A DNA stretch of 64,000 nucleotides, from contig CAZQJC010000039.1 of the NCBI GenBank assembly GCA_964593795.1, positions 1-64,000 of the forward strand, given 5' to 3'. How positions within the stretch are numbered: the stretch's first letter is position 1; every line of letters begins with the position of its first letter. The notes beneath the pieces were generated by a model. The model was not told the DNA's origin. It searched no databases and saw only the letters and a list, made by a program, of their open reading frames with translations. Source of the stretch: JAHFDS01 sp964593795. GTDB taxonomy: Bacteria > Myxococcota_A > Polyangia > JAHFDS01. Shown piece after piece: positions 32,878 through 41,263 of the stretch. The translations under genes were made by a program, and so were the position numbers.

Positions 32878-35800
32878 ATGGTTCAGCGCATCATCGGATT
32901 CTGCGCCGAGCGTCGCGGGGCCGTCCTCATCGTCTTCGGCGTGCTGTGCTCGATCGCGTGGGGCTTCTTGCACGGGATCAAGCTCGATGCCCTGCCGGAC
33001 CTCAGCGACACCCAGGTCATCGTCTACTCCCGGTGGGACCGAAGCCCGGACATCATCGAGGATCAGGTCAGCTACCCGATCATCACGGCGCTGCTCGGGG
33101 CGCCCAAGGTCAAGGCCATCCGGGGCTTCTCCGACTTCGGCTTCTCGTACGTCTACGTCATCTTCGAGGACGGCACGGACATCTACTGGGCGAGGAGCCG
33201 GGTCATCGAGTACCTGAGCAAGATCCAATCGCGCCTGCCCGAGGGCGTCCGTACGGAGCTGGGGCCCGACGCCACCAGGGTGGGCTGGGTCTACCAGTAC
33301 AGCCTGGTCGACGACACAGGCAAGCACTCGCTCGACGAGCTGCGGAGCTTCCAGGACTGGACGCTGCGCTACGCGATCGGGAGCGTGCCCGGGGTCGCCG
33401 AGGTCGCGAGTCTCGGCGGGTTCGTCCGTCAGTACCAGGTGGTCGTCGATCCGAACCGGATGTCGGCCCATGGCATCGGGCTCATGGAGGTCGTGCGCGG
33501 CATCCGCGCCGCCAACCAGGAGGTCGGCGGTCGGCTCCTCGAGTGGTCGGCCACCGAGTACATGGTGCGCGGCCGAGGCTACGTCAAGAAGCTCGAGGAT
33601 CTCGAACAGATCGCGCTCAAGACCGACCTGCGGGGCACGCCGGTCCTGCTCCGCGACGTCGCTCGGGTCGAGCTCGGCCCCGAGCTTCGCCGAGGCGTCG
33701 CCGACTTGGACGGCAAGGGCAACGCCGTCTCGGGCATCGTCGTGATGCGCCACGGCGAGAACGCCCTCCAGGTGATCGAGCGCGTCAAGGAGAAGCTCGA
33801 GGAGCTGCGCCCCAGCCTGCCTGCCGGCGCGCGGTTCGTGACCACGTACGACCGCTCCGATCTCATCCTGCGCGCCATCGACACCCTCAAGCACGAGTTG
33901 GTGCTCGAGATGATCATCGTCTCGATCGTCATCCTGATCTTCCTGTGGCACATCCCGTCGTCGATGGTCCCGATCTTGACCATCCCGATCTCGGTGCTCC
34001 TGTCGTTTCTGCCCATGTACCTGCTCGACGTGCCGTCGAACATCATGTCGCTCGCGGGCATCGCCATTTCCATTGGCGTGCTCGTGGACGGGGCGATCGT
34101 CGAGGTCGAGAACGCCTACAACAAGCTCCAGGCGTGGCAGGCCGGGGGCGGGCACGGCGATGCGCACGCCGTGCGACTGGAGGCGCTCAAGGAGGTCGGT
34201 CCCTCGGTCTTCTTCTCGCTCCTCGTCATCGCGGTCTCGTTCCTGCCCATCTTCGCCCTCGAGGGCCAGGAGGGGCGTCTGTTCCGCCCGATGGCGATCA
34301 CCAAGACGCTCGTCATGGGACTGGCGGCGCTGCTCGCCGTCACGCTCGATCCCGCGATGCGCATGATGCTCGCGCGCACGGAGCCCTACGCGTTCCGGCC
34401 GCGGCCGCTGGCCCGGCTCGCCTCGGGCGTCCTCGTCGGCACCTACTACGCCGAGGAGCGCCACCCCATCAGCCGGCTCGTGTTCCGGATCTACGAGCCC
34501 GCGTGCCGCTTCGTGCTGCGCTGGCCAAAGACGGTCATCGTCGCGGCGCTGGCGCTGGTCGGCTCGGCCGGCTGGGCCTACCAGCAACTCGGCAGCGAGT
34601 TCATGCCGCCGCTCTACGAGGGCAGCCTGCTCTACATGCCCACCACGCTGCCCGGGATCTCCGTGACCGAGGCCGAGCGGCTGCTCCAGGTCCAGGATCG
34701 CTTGATCCTCGAGGTGCCCGAGGTTGAACGCGTGTTCGGCAAGGCGGGCCGCGCCGACACCTCCACGGACCCGGCGCCGTTCTCGATGTTCGAGACCACC
34801 ATCCTGCTGCGACCCGAGGCCGAGTGGCGCCGCCGGGAGCGCTGGTGGTCCGGCCGAGTGCCGCGGTTCGCGCGGTCATTGGTCGAGCCTTTCTGGCCCG
34901 AGACCATTTCGCACGAGGACCTCATCGCGGAGCTCGATCAGAAGCTGCGCATCCCAGGCGTGACGAACGCCTGGACGATGCCCATCAAGACGCGCATCGA
35001 CATGCTCTCGACCGGGGTGCGTACTCCGATCGGCATCAAGATCCTCGGCGCCGACCTCAAGGAGATCGAGCGACTGGGCCTCGAAATCGAGCCCATCCTG
35101 CGCCAGGTGCCCGGGACGCGCAGCGTGTTCGCAGAGCGCGTCACCGGCGGCTTCTTCGTCGATTTCGACCTCGATCGCGGCGCCATTGCGCGGTACGGGC
35201 TCTCCATCGAGGACGTGCAGACGGTGATCATGTCGGCAATCGGTGGCGAGAACGTCTCCACCGTGATTGCAGGCCGGGAGCGATATCCAGTCAACGTCCG
35301 CTACCCGCGCGAGCTGCGATCGGACCTCGACCGCCTCGGGCGCGTGCTCGTGCCGACCATGACGGGCGCCCAGATCCCGCTCGCCCAGCTTGCCAGCATC
35401 CGCACCGTCTTCGGGCCCTCCATGATCCGCGACGAGAGCGGCAAGCTCGCGGGCTACGTCTACGTGGACGTCGACCTCGCCAAGACCGACCTCGGGAGCT
35501 ACGTCGCCGCCGCCAAGGCCGCTGTCGATGCCGCAATCAAGCGCCCCACCGGCTATCAGCTGATCTGGAGTGGGCAGTACGAGGCGATGGAACGGGTCAA
35601 GGCCAAGCTCAAGGTGATCGTGCCCATCACGATCGCGCTCATCGCGTTCATCCTCTACCTCAACACCGGGTCCGGCTGGAAGACCGCGCTCGTCATGCTG
35701 GCCGTTCCGTTCTCGCTCGTGGGCGCGGTGTGGCTGCTCTACGCGCTCGGCTATCACATCTCCATCGCCGTGTGGGTCGGCATGATCGCGCTCGCGGGGC

Positions 35801-36153
35801 TCGACGCCGAGACCGGCATCTTCATGCTCGTGTTCCTCGAGCTCTCGCACCAGCGGGCCATCCGCGAGGGGCTGATGCGCACGCGGGGCGACCTGGAGGA
35901 GGCCATCGTCCACGGTGCCGTCAAGCGCGCGCGCCCGAAGCTCATGACGGTCGCGGCGGCTTTCATGGGCCTCCTGCCCATCCTCTGGTCCACGGGCGCG
36001 GGGGCGGACGTCATGAAGCGCATCGCAGCGCCGATGATCGGCGGGCTCTTCACGTCGTTCCTGCTCGAGATGCTCGTCTATCCCGCGGTGTACTATCTCA
36101 AGCACAAGAAGGACGTCGTCCCCGGGCCCGCCAGCCCAGGGAGCATGGTGTGA
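32878..36153 (+). CDS. cusA: CusA-like Cu+/Ag+ HME-RND pump, copy 1
   Basis: 1091 aa, 24 nt after cusB. Start MVQRIIGFCAERRGAVLI with TM1; porter pieces LPDLSDTQVIVYSRWDR, GVLVDGAIVEVENAYNK in TM4 with the family Asp and Glu, and AWTMPIKTRIDMLSTG, which carries the two Met positions typical of Cu+/Ag+ pumps. Nearly the same length as characterised CusA (1047 aa). Acts in the inner membrane as a proton-driven trimer with CusC and CusB. Probably the last gene of the operon starting at 29433. Confidence 0.94.
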   Translation: MVQRIIGFCAERRGAVLIVFGVLCSIAWGFLHGIKLDALPDLSDTQVIVYSRWDRSPDIIEDQVSYPIITALLGAPKVKAIRGFSDFGFSYVYVIFEDGTDIYWARSRVIEYLSKIQSRLPEGVRTELGPDATRVGWVYQYSLVDDTGKHSLDELRSFQDWTLRYAIGSVPGVAEVASLGGFVRQYQVVVDPNRMSAHGIGLMEVVRGIRAANQEVGGRLLEWSATEYMVRGRGYVKKLEDLEQIALKTDLRGTPVLLRDVARVELGPELRRGVADLDGKGNAVSGIVVMRHGENALQVIERVKEKLEELRPSLPAGARFVTTYDRSDLILRAIDTLKHELVLEMIIVSIVILIFLWHIPSSMVPILTIPISVLLSFLPMYLLDVPSNIMSLAGIAISIGVLVDGAIVEVENAYNKLQAWQAGGGHGDAHAVRLEALKEVGPSVFFSLLVIAVSFLPIFALEGQEGRLFRPMAITKTLVMGLAALLAVTLDPAMRMMLARTEPYAFRPRPLARLASGVLVGTYYAEERHPISRLVFRIYEPACRFVLRWPKTVIVAALALVGSAGWAYQQLGSEFMPPLYEGSLLYMPTTLPGISVTEAERLLQVQDRLILEVPEVERVFGKAGRADTSTDPAPFSMFETTILLRPEAEWRRRERWWSGRVPRFARSLVEPFWPETISHEDLIAELDQKLRIPGVTNAWTMPIKTRIDMLSTGVRTPIGIKILGADLKEIERLGLEIEPILRQVPGTRSVFAERVTGGFFVDFDLDRGAIARYGLSIEDVQTVIMSAIGGENVSTVIAGRERYPVNVRYPRELRSDLDRLGRVLVPTMTGAQIPLAQLASIRTVFGPSMIRDESGKLAGYVYVDVDLAKTDLGSYVAAAKAAVDAAIKRPTGYQLIWSGQYEAMERVKAKLKVIVPITIALIAFILYLNTGSGWKTALVMLAVPFSLVGAVWLLYALGYHISIAVWVGMIALAGLDAETGIFMLVFLELSHQRAIREGLMRTRGDLEEAIVHGAVKRARPKLMTVAAAFMGLLPILWSTGAGADVMKRIAAPMIGGLFTSFLLEMLVYPAVYYLKHKKDVVPGPASPGSMV

Positions 36154-36164
36154 AATCAGTGCTC

Positions 36165-36178
36165 GGCACTGGAGTTGC
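36165..36178 (+). promoter_or_regulatory. Near-consensus sigma-54 (-24/-12) promoter
   Basis: CGGCACTGGAGTTGCA begins at 36164: GG (36165-36166), ten bases, GC (36177-36178). Only two of the eleven or so conserved positions of TGGCACG-N4-TTGCA differ. It would start transcription near 36190, 28 nt before the next ATG with its GGAGGAGA ribosome site. Confidence 0.75.
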
Positions 36179-36217
36179 AATTCCTTGATCCACCCGGCAG
36201 CAACGGTGGAGGAGACA

Positions 36218-36634
36218 ATGGGCGACGATGGGCCTCCGAATCCCGAGCCGAAGGCACCTGTGGGCGTCCCGGACGCCTGCCCGTTCGGGCCGACGTTCTT
36301 CTTGCAGTTCTTCTCCGGGCTGGTCCGGGACCGGTGCCCAGCCCCCGCAGAGCGGGTGCCACGCGTCCAGGTCCACCTCGTCACCGGGGAGGTCCTCGAG
36401 GTCTGCCACATCGCCTGGATCGCCCAGAGCTGGCTCTCGCTTGTCGTTGCCAAGATCGAGCCTCCAGAGGTCGGATCGATGCAGACGGAGCTCGTGCCGT
36501 ATGCCGCCATCCATCGCATCACGATCTCGAGCGTCCGGCGCGGCGAGGCGCAGATCGGATTCAACGTCGATCACCAGCCGGTGCTCGCCAATCCGATGCT
36601 GGGTCCGCCAGGAACCGGGTGGCCTGGTTCGTAG
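36218..36634 (+). CDS. Unknown small protein, possible Sm-like beta fold
   Basis: 138 aa; ATG 36218 with GGAGGAG upstream. No signal peptide. Residues about 45-115 alternate short strands: RVQVHLVTGEVLEVCHIAWI, SWLSLVVAKIE, ELVPYAAIHRITISS, reminiscent of an Sm/LSm-like small barrel (low confidence). Not a recognised family. Behind a sigma-54 promoter and 15 nt upstream of the cyclase-YHS gene, so the two are probably co-expressed. Confidence 0.6.
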   Translation: MGDDGPPNPEPKAPVGVPDACPFGPTFFLQFFSGLVRDRCPAPAERVPRVQVHLVTGEVLEVCHIAWIAQSWLSLVVAKIEPPEVGSMQTELVPYAAIHRITISSVRRGEAQIGFNVDHQPVLANPMLGPPGTGWPGS

Positions 36635-36649
36635 GCCTCCGGAGTCAGG

Positions 36650-37327
36650 ATGACCGTGCAGGGCAGTGGACCGACAGAGCGTTCCTTCTGCTTCCTGTTC
36701 GCGGACCTGGCGGGGTTCACGGCGCTGACCGAGGCCCATGGGGATCTCGATGCGGCGGACATCGCGTGTCGCTTCGCCGAGCTCGCGCGAGGAGTCCTCT
36801 GCGGGAGCGCGCGGCTCGTCAAGACCCTCGGAGATGCCGTCATGGTCGTCAGCGAAGGGCCCGAGGACGCGATCGCGACGGCGCTCCGCATCCGCCGTGC
36901 GGCGGAGACCGAGTTGCGCTTTCCCGACGTGCGGCTCGGCCTCGCCGCGGGCACCGCGGTCGAGCGGTCCGGCGACTACTTCGGAGCCACGGTGAACCTC
37001 GCTGCGCGCGTGACGGCCTACGCGCGCGCCGGTCAGATCCTCTGCACCGAGGTCGTCGCGGACGCGTGTCGTGCGATGCCGGACGCGGAGGCCGTCGCGG
37101 CCGGGCAAGCGCGGTTCAAGAACGTCGCCGGCGCCGTCTCGATCTTCGAGGTCCTCGATCGCCGGGCCTCGAGAGTCCCGGGGGCCACCGATCCGGTGTG
37201 CCGCATGGCCGTCGATCCTGCGAACGCGGCCGCCCGGCTCACGCGAGGCGACGAGACGTACTACTTCTGCTCGGAGGCGTGCGCCAAGGTCTTCGCCGAG
37301 CGAGAGCCCGAGCCTGGCCCTGGCTGA
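36650..37327 (+). CDS. Class III adenylate/guanylate cyclase fused to a YHS domain
   Basis: 225 aa. Residues about 10-165 are a class III nucleotide cyclase domain: FLFADLAGFTALTE (first metal Asp), RLVKTLGDAVMVV (second metal Asp and a substrate Lys position), GDYFGATVNLAARV (transition-state Asn and Arg). These catalytic residues look intact. Residues about 182-218 are a YHS domain (DPVCRMAVDP ... TYYFCSEACAKVF), a small metal-binding unit also found in the CopA here. A cytoplasmic cyclase controlled by bound metal is the natural hypothesis. The membrane anchors and HAMP typical of many cyclases are missing. Confidence 0.85.
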   Translation: MTVQGSGPTERSFCFLFADLAGFTALTEAHGDLDAADIACRFAELARGVLCGSARLVKTLGDAVMVVSEGPEDAIATALRIRRAAETELRFPDVRLGLAAGTAVERSGDYFGATVNLAARVTAYARAGQILCTEVVADACRAMPDAEAVAAGQARFKNVAGAVSIFEVLDRRASRVPGATDPVCRMAVDPANAAARLTRGDETYYFCSEACAKVFAEREPEPGPG

Positions 37328-37330
37328 TGG

Positions 37331-37690
37331 TCACTTGCCCTGGAGCTCCTTCGCTCGGAACTTGTGGTACTCGGCGGCGCGCTCGTATTCGCCCGCCAGC
37401 GTCTCGGCGGCGCGGGCGATGGCGCCGCAGTGCTTGAGCATCTTGGCCACGTGACCGGGTGGGCTGCTCAGCTTGGGGTTGGCGTGCCGCTTCTGGTAGT
37501 CGTCCGCCATTTTGCGATGGAAGGCAGCCTCCTTGCGTTGCGTCGCGGCCTTGTCTTCATACTGTCGGGACAGTGTCTGGTGCTCCTCAACCGTCTGCGG
37601 CGGACGGGGCTCGTCGGCAAGCCCGGGGCTCGCGAAGGCGAACGCGGAGGCCAGCAGCACAGCCAGCATCGAGGTACGGGTGAGCGTCAT
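37331..37690 (-). CDS. Small exported helical protein rich in His and Lys
   Basis: 119 aa; ATG 37690 with AAGGAGGAGG upstream, overlapping the SRPBCC gene stop (ATGA). Signal peptide cleaved after ASPGLA. The mature chain is one long amphipathic helix series (EEHQTLSRQYEDKAATQRKE, FHRKMADDYQKRH, CGAIARAAETLAGEYERAAE) with repeated His. It matches a family I recall only as small periplasmic helical proteins. Last gene of a five-gene minus-strand operon. Confidence 0.65.
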   Translation of the reverse strand: MTLTRTSMLAVLLASAFAFASPGLADEPRPPQTVEEHQTLSRQYEDKAATQRKEAAFHRKMADDYQKRHANPKLSSPPGHVAKMLKHCGAIARAAETLAGEYERAAEYHKFRAKELQGK

Positions 37691-38226
37691 GGCGATCCTC
37701 CTCCTTGGAGCGTGAAGCGTCGTCCGATGTCGGACAGGTAGGTCGACACCATGCTCTCTTGAACGTTTCGGAGGCGTTTCTTCGGCAAGAGCGCGCCCAC
37801 GACGCCCTTCGGGTCGATGAACAAGGCGTAGGTGACCGCTGATCGCCCGGCGATGGCGCCCTCGAGGACCTCCATCCGCAGGTGTGCGCGCAGGCCGGTG
37901 GCGACGATCTCGACGCGCAGGGAGCGACCTTCGACCTCCACGCGGTACTCGTGTGGCCCGCAGCTCTTCATGAGCCAGGTGTCGATCTGGAGGCGCCAGC
38001 GAGGTCCGTCGTGCTCGAGCACGCGCACCGAGCGCACGTCCGAGAACAGCTCTCCCCAGCGTTCGAGCTGCGACAGCCTCGCCCACACTTGGTCCGGCGG
38101 AGCACCGAGCTCCACGCGTCCGATCACCCACCGCGGATCCGCGGCATCCCGACGCCACACCGGAGCTGGGGCCACGGGGCTTGTCGTCGTGAGCAGCAAG
38201 ATCGGGAGAAGGAGCGCGAGCGTCAT
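37687..38226 (-). CDS. Exported SRPBCC/START-like protein
   Basis: 179 aa; ATG 38226 overlaps the stop of the upstream gene. N-terminal hydrophobic signal (LALLLPILLLTTTSP), then a polyketide-cyclase/START-like fold: VIGRVELGAPPDQVWARLSQ, LERWGELFSDVRSVRVLE, and a C-terminal helix VQESMVSTYLSDIGRRF. Such folds bind hydrophobic ligands in a deep cavity. Export to the periplasm is less common for the family and suggests lipid or quinone handling there (inference). Confidence 0.7.
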   Translation of the reverse strand: MTLALLLPILLLTTTSPVAPAPVWRRDAADPRWVIGRVELGAPPDQVWARLSQLERWGELFSDVRSVRVLEHDGPRWRLQIDTWLMKSCGPHEYRVEVEGRSLRVEIVATGLRAHLRMEVLEGAIAGRSAVTYALFIDPKGVVGALLPKKRLRNVQESMVSTYLSDIGRRFTLQGGGSP

Positions 38227-39335
38227 GAGACCGCCTCCAGTCGTCGCGAGGGGAGCGGCGGTGCGAGGAAGCACACGGGAAGCCCCTGCGTGGCCAGGGT
38301 CGCCAGGAATGCCCCGGGCGCCAGGACCTGCTCCGGCATCCAGGCGCCGGCGCGATCGATCTGCCGCTCGTGGAGCTGCGCAGCCAGCTCCGCGGTGCTG
38401 ACTGCCACCGCATCAGCCTCGACCCGGCCGAGGGCATGCGCGGAAGCCTCGCCGTGCGCTCCGCGCACGCGCACGACGACGCTCCAGCGATCGTGGGTGC
38501 CGTAGACGCGCCCAAGGCGGGACACGAGGGCGTGGCGGAGCCGCTCGTGCCCGGGCCGGCGGAGTAGCGGCAAGAGGCCGAGGCGATCGAGGCCGCGCGC
38601 CACCGCCCCGAGCCACGGCGGGTCGATGGCGAGGCGCGAGATGGACGTGCCAACGCCGAGCGTGCGCGGATAACCCACGGCGTCGGAGAACGGGAACAGG
38701 AACGCGTCTCGCCGGCCGAGGGGTGGCGGGAAATCCACCGGCACCGGTGCGGTCAGTGGTCGCACGCGCTTCGGGGCTCCGTCGACCACGATGGAAAAGG
38801 GCCGGTCGGCCGCCGAGAGCAGGAACCCCAGCGAATCGGGACCGAGCTCGTCGCCCACCGAGAAGAGGAGGCTCGTCTCGATCTCCCGGAGAGGCCCCAC
38901 GCGCGTGGCGAGCTCGGCCGCCATGACGCTCGACAGCCCGGGCGCGATACCGGTGCCGAGGACGACGCAGGCGCCGCTCGCGCGTGCGGCGGCATCGAGG
39001 GCCTCGAAGCCGTTCCACCGCGTCAGGTCCGGCGCGGTGTCCGTGTAGGCGAGCCCGCGGCGAACGCAGGCTTGCAGGAGCTCTCGCCGCTCCTGGCGAA
39101 CGCAGCAGACCACCGTGGACACCCTTGGAAGCGCGCGCTCGATCGAGCTCGGGTCATTGACGTCGACGATCACGGCGTGGGCGTCGTGCCCGATGCGCGC
39201 GCAGGTTTCCTGCAGGTGACCCGGGCGCCGGCCCCCCACCGTCACGCGCCCGGGGAAGCGCGCCGCGAGCCGCTGGGACACCCGGCGACCCACGACCCCG
39301 GAGCCACCGACCACGAGAAGGTCGCCAGGTCCCAT
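38223..39335 (-). CDS. Saccharopine dehydrogenase-like NAD(P)-binding protein
   Basis: 370 aa; ATG 39335 with AAGGAG upstream. The N-terminal Rossmann motif LLVVGGSGVVGRRVSQRL and VTVGGRRPGHLQ, then STVVCCVRQERRELLQACV and AYTDTAPDLTRW match saccharopine-dehydrogenase-like reductases. The C-terminal half is hydrophobic (LDRLGLLPLLRRPG). Substrate unknown. It sits between a PEGA-type lipoprotein gene and an exported SRPBCC gene, an odd location for a cytoplasmic oxidoreductase; a role in lipid modification is one possibility. Confidence 0.75.
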   Translation of the reverse strand: MGPGDLLVVGGSGVVGRRVSQRLAARFPGRVTVGGRRPGHLQETCARIGHDAHAVIVDVNDPSSIERALPRVSTVVCCVRQERRELLQACVRRGLAYTDTAPDLTRWNGFEALDAAARASGACVVLGTGIAPGLSSVMAAELATRVGPLREIETSLLFSVGDELGPDSLGFLLSAADRPFSIVVDGAPKRVRPLTAPVPVDFPPPLGRRDAFLFPFSDAVGYPRTLGVGTSISRLAIDPPWLGAVARGLDRLGLLPLLRRPGHERLRHALVSRLGRVYGTHDRWSVVVRVRGAHGEASAHALGRVEADAVAVSTAELAAQLHERQIDRAGAWMPEQVLAPGAFLATLATQGLPVCFLAPPLPSRRLEAVS

Positions 39336-39339
39336 CGGT

Positions 39340-39801
39340 TCACTCCTTGGCCGGTGGCAGCTCGCCCCTGTCGCCGCCGTGGTGGTGCGGACAGGGCGTC
39401 TGATCGTGCGGGCAGCCGCAAGGCGCATCGCCGCTGCCCGGAGGCACAGGTGGCATGTGAAGCTCGAGGACGCCGGGGTCCAGGTCGTAGATGGCGCCCG
39501 AGACCCAGTCGTACATGGCCAGAGGGCCGCCCAGGAGGGCCCACCAGTTGATGGTCTTGCCGATCACCGCCGTCGTCGGTCGATGGCCGGGCGCCAGCAC
39601 CGTGACCACGTGGGTGGGTCCCGTGCGGAGCAGGACCTTGGCGGGGGTCGTGACCTCCTGCACGAGGCCATCGTTGCTGCGAATGACCGCGCGGGCGCCG
39701 GAGGGCTGCGACCGCAGCTCGACCTCCTGGACGTTGCCGCTGATGACGGTGGCGCAACCGATCCCGAGAAGCGACACGAGCATCAGCCCCTGAGCGCGCA
39801 T
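39340..39801 (-). CDS. PEGA-domain lipoprotein with His-rich tail
   Basis: 153 aa; ATG 39801. Lipoprotein signal ends SLLGIGC. A PEGA-like beta segment follows: VELRSQPSGARAVIRS, TPAKVLLRTGPTHVVTVLAP, then a hydrophobic hairpin (NWWALLGGPLAMYDWVSGAI) and a tail with CGCPHDQTPCPHHHGGD, a clear metal-binding candidate. Two nucleotides separate it from the upstream gene stop, and its own stop is 4 nt before the dehydrogenase start. Confidence 0.7.
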   Translation of the reverse strand: MRAQGLMLVSLLGIGCATVISGNVQEVELRSQPSGARAVIRSNDGLVQEVTTPAKVLLRTGPTHVVTVLAPGHRPTTAVIGKTINWWALLGGPLAMYDWVSGAIYDLDPGVLELHMPPVPPGSGDAPCGCPHDQTPCPHHHGGDRGELPPAKE

Positions 39802-39803
39802 GG

Positions 39804-40253
39804 TCAGAACCTCCACGTAGCAGCGGCCCTGGCGCCGCCGGGCTCGAGCGTCAGACCGACGCGCGGCTTGCCGCCTCGCTTGAGCTCGGTGGCTTCGTGC
39901 TGCATGTCCCAACCCCGATACCAGAGCCACACGCCCAGCGTTCCAAGGCCGAGGCCGACGCCGAGCGTCACCCCGCCCGCGATGCGACACACATCGCGTG
40001 GGCTCATGTCGTGCACACCGCCTTTGACCTCGTCGCACATGCTGGCGTGGACGAGCAGGCTCGTTCCCGCAGCCACGGCCCCGACCCCGACGACGCTCGT
40101 GACCTGCCCGGCCAGTTCCCAGGCGTCCCCGCGCACCTGCAGTGCGTCGGCGCGCGCCAGCACCGGATCGGCCCAGGGGGCGACCGTGCTCCCCGTCGAC
40201 ATCGGCGGCATCAGATCGAGAGCGAGCAGGCCCAAGAGGAGCAGCGGTGACAT
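39804..40253 (-). CDS. Small exported membrane protein
   Basis: 149 aa; ATG 40253. Signal-like N-terminus (MSPLLLLGLLALDLMPPMS) followed by a mature region with two hydrophobic helices (QVTSVVGVGAVAAGTSLLVH; GGVTLGVGLGLGTLGVWLWY). No family recognised. First gene of the operon 40253-37331, with paired palindromes and a hairpin in the 166-240 nt upstream. Confidence 0.6.
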   Translation of the reverse strand: MSPLLLLGLLALDLMPPMSTGSTVAPWADPVLARADALQVRGDAWELAGQVTSVVGVGAVAAGTSLLVHASMCDEVKGGVHDMSPRDVCRIAGGVTLGVGLGLGTLGVWLWYRGWDMQHEATELKRGGKPRVGLTLEPGGARAAATWRF

Positions 40254-40375
40254 GCACCTCAGGTGTGCACGTTCGAGACCAGAGGTGTGCCCAGGGCGCA
40301 TTGCCCCCCTGCGCGGCACGAGCGCCCACGCGTAGTCATTGCGTCAGGAAAGTCCGCAATCCGTGCGCGTCGCGT

Positions 40376-40399
40376 GGGTCGAAGTGGCCTTTTCGACCC
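40376..40399. repeat. 8-bp hairpin GGGTCGAA/TTCGACCC
   Basis: GGGTCGAA (40376-40383), 8-nt loop, TTCGACCC (40392-40399), perfect. It lies in the leader or promoter zone between the palindrome pair and the start of the 40253 operon. The 416-nt interval 40254-40669 holds regulatory elements but no supportable gene. Confidence 0.5.
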
Positions 40400-40418
40400 C
40401 AGGCGCTGCCCCGGAATC

Positions 40419-40493
40419 GTGAGCGTTTCGGTTACGGTCGGCGCTCCAAGGCTGCGGCACTCCTCCGCGAGCGCCTGTAACTGTGCCGGTCAC
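40419..40493. promoter_or_regulatory. Paired GTRAC-N7-GTYAC palindromes
   Basis: GTAAC-tgtgccg-GTCAC (40477-40493) is exact; GTGAG-cgtttcg-GTTAC (40419-40435) has one mismatch. Centres are 58 bp apart. The nearer site is 166 nt from the start of the minus-strand operon and the other 177 nt from the plus-strand lipoprotein gene at 40670. Confidence 0.6.
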
Positions 40494-40669
40494 GCGAACC
40501 GGGCGTCGCCCCTTGGAAGCACTGCGCAGGATGTTCGCGAGAGGCTGACCGCTGTCTCGGCTTCGTCGCTGCGCCTTACCTGGCAGATCGCCGTCCTCGA
40601 GCCACCCGAGATCGTTGGATTGCAGGTACGCGTGATGCAGCCGGTTGGTCGTGCGCAGGAGGCAGGAAC

Positions 40670-41245
40670 ATGAAGAAGCCAGCGTGGGTCATCCCCTCCA
40701 TCCCGCTCGTGTTCGTCGTCGTCTCTTGTGCGAGCCCGGGCACGCGGCCGTCGGACATGAGCGTTCGCGGGCACCAGGCTGCTGCGGCGCAAGAAGGCAG
40801 CCCCAAGGTCGCCGTCGAGCATCGGGCTGCCGCGACGAAGCTGCAGTCCGCCGAGGATCTGGCGTGCGCGGGTCTCACACCCGAAGAGCGCGCCCCCGGG
40901 TTCTTCGGAGCAGCGACCGTGATCGGCGTCGAGCCTCTCTACAATGACGACCTGGCGCCCTACCTCGTCGGCGCCGAGATCGCGCTGCGCGCCGGGCGAG
41001 GAGACAATCGCCCCTGGCTCGAGCGGGTGATCGCCTGTCACATCGCTCGGGCCGCTGCCCTGGGTCACGACCTGGGCGTGCTTCCGAACTGTCCGTTCGC
41101 ACCCCGCGGGGTCAAGGCCGAGATCCGGCAGGTGCCGGGCGGGTATGTCATTACGCTCAGGACGAAGGACGGGGAGGCGGCCAAGGAGGTCTGGAAGCGC
41201 GCCCACCACCTGGCCCAGCGCTCCCGGCAGGCGCGCACCTTCTGA
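40670..41245 (+). CDS. Lipoprotein of unknown function
   Basis: 191 aa with AGGAGG-like site upstream. Lipoprotein signal ends VFVVVSC. The mature part contains LACAGLTPEERAPGFFGAAT, IARAAALGHDLGVLPNCPF and ITLRTKDGEAAKEVWKRAH; about four Cys remain. I recognise no family, though the CxG..PEER segment looks conserved. Divergent from the 40253 operon across the palindromes and convergent with lgt (18-nt gap). Confidence 0.65.
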   Translation: MKKPAWVIPSIPLVFVVVSCASPGTRPSDMSVRGHQAAAAQEGSPKVAVEHRAAATKLQSAEDLACAGLTPEERAPGFFGAATVIGVEPLYNDDLAPYLVGAEIALRAGRGDNRPWLERVIACHIARAAALGHDLGVLPNCPFAPRGVKAEIRQVPGGYVITLRTKDGEAAKEVWKRAHHLAQRSRQARTF

Positions 41246-41263
41246 CGCGACAGAAGTGCCCGA

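Noticed and set aside
32476..34587. Long minus-strand open frame opposite cusB and cusA
   Set aside because: High GC content leaves antisense frames open; the plus strand encodes well-conserved CusB and CusA throughout.
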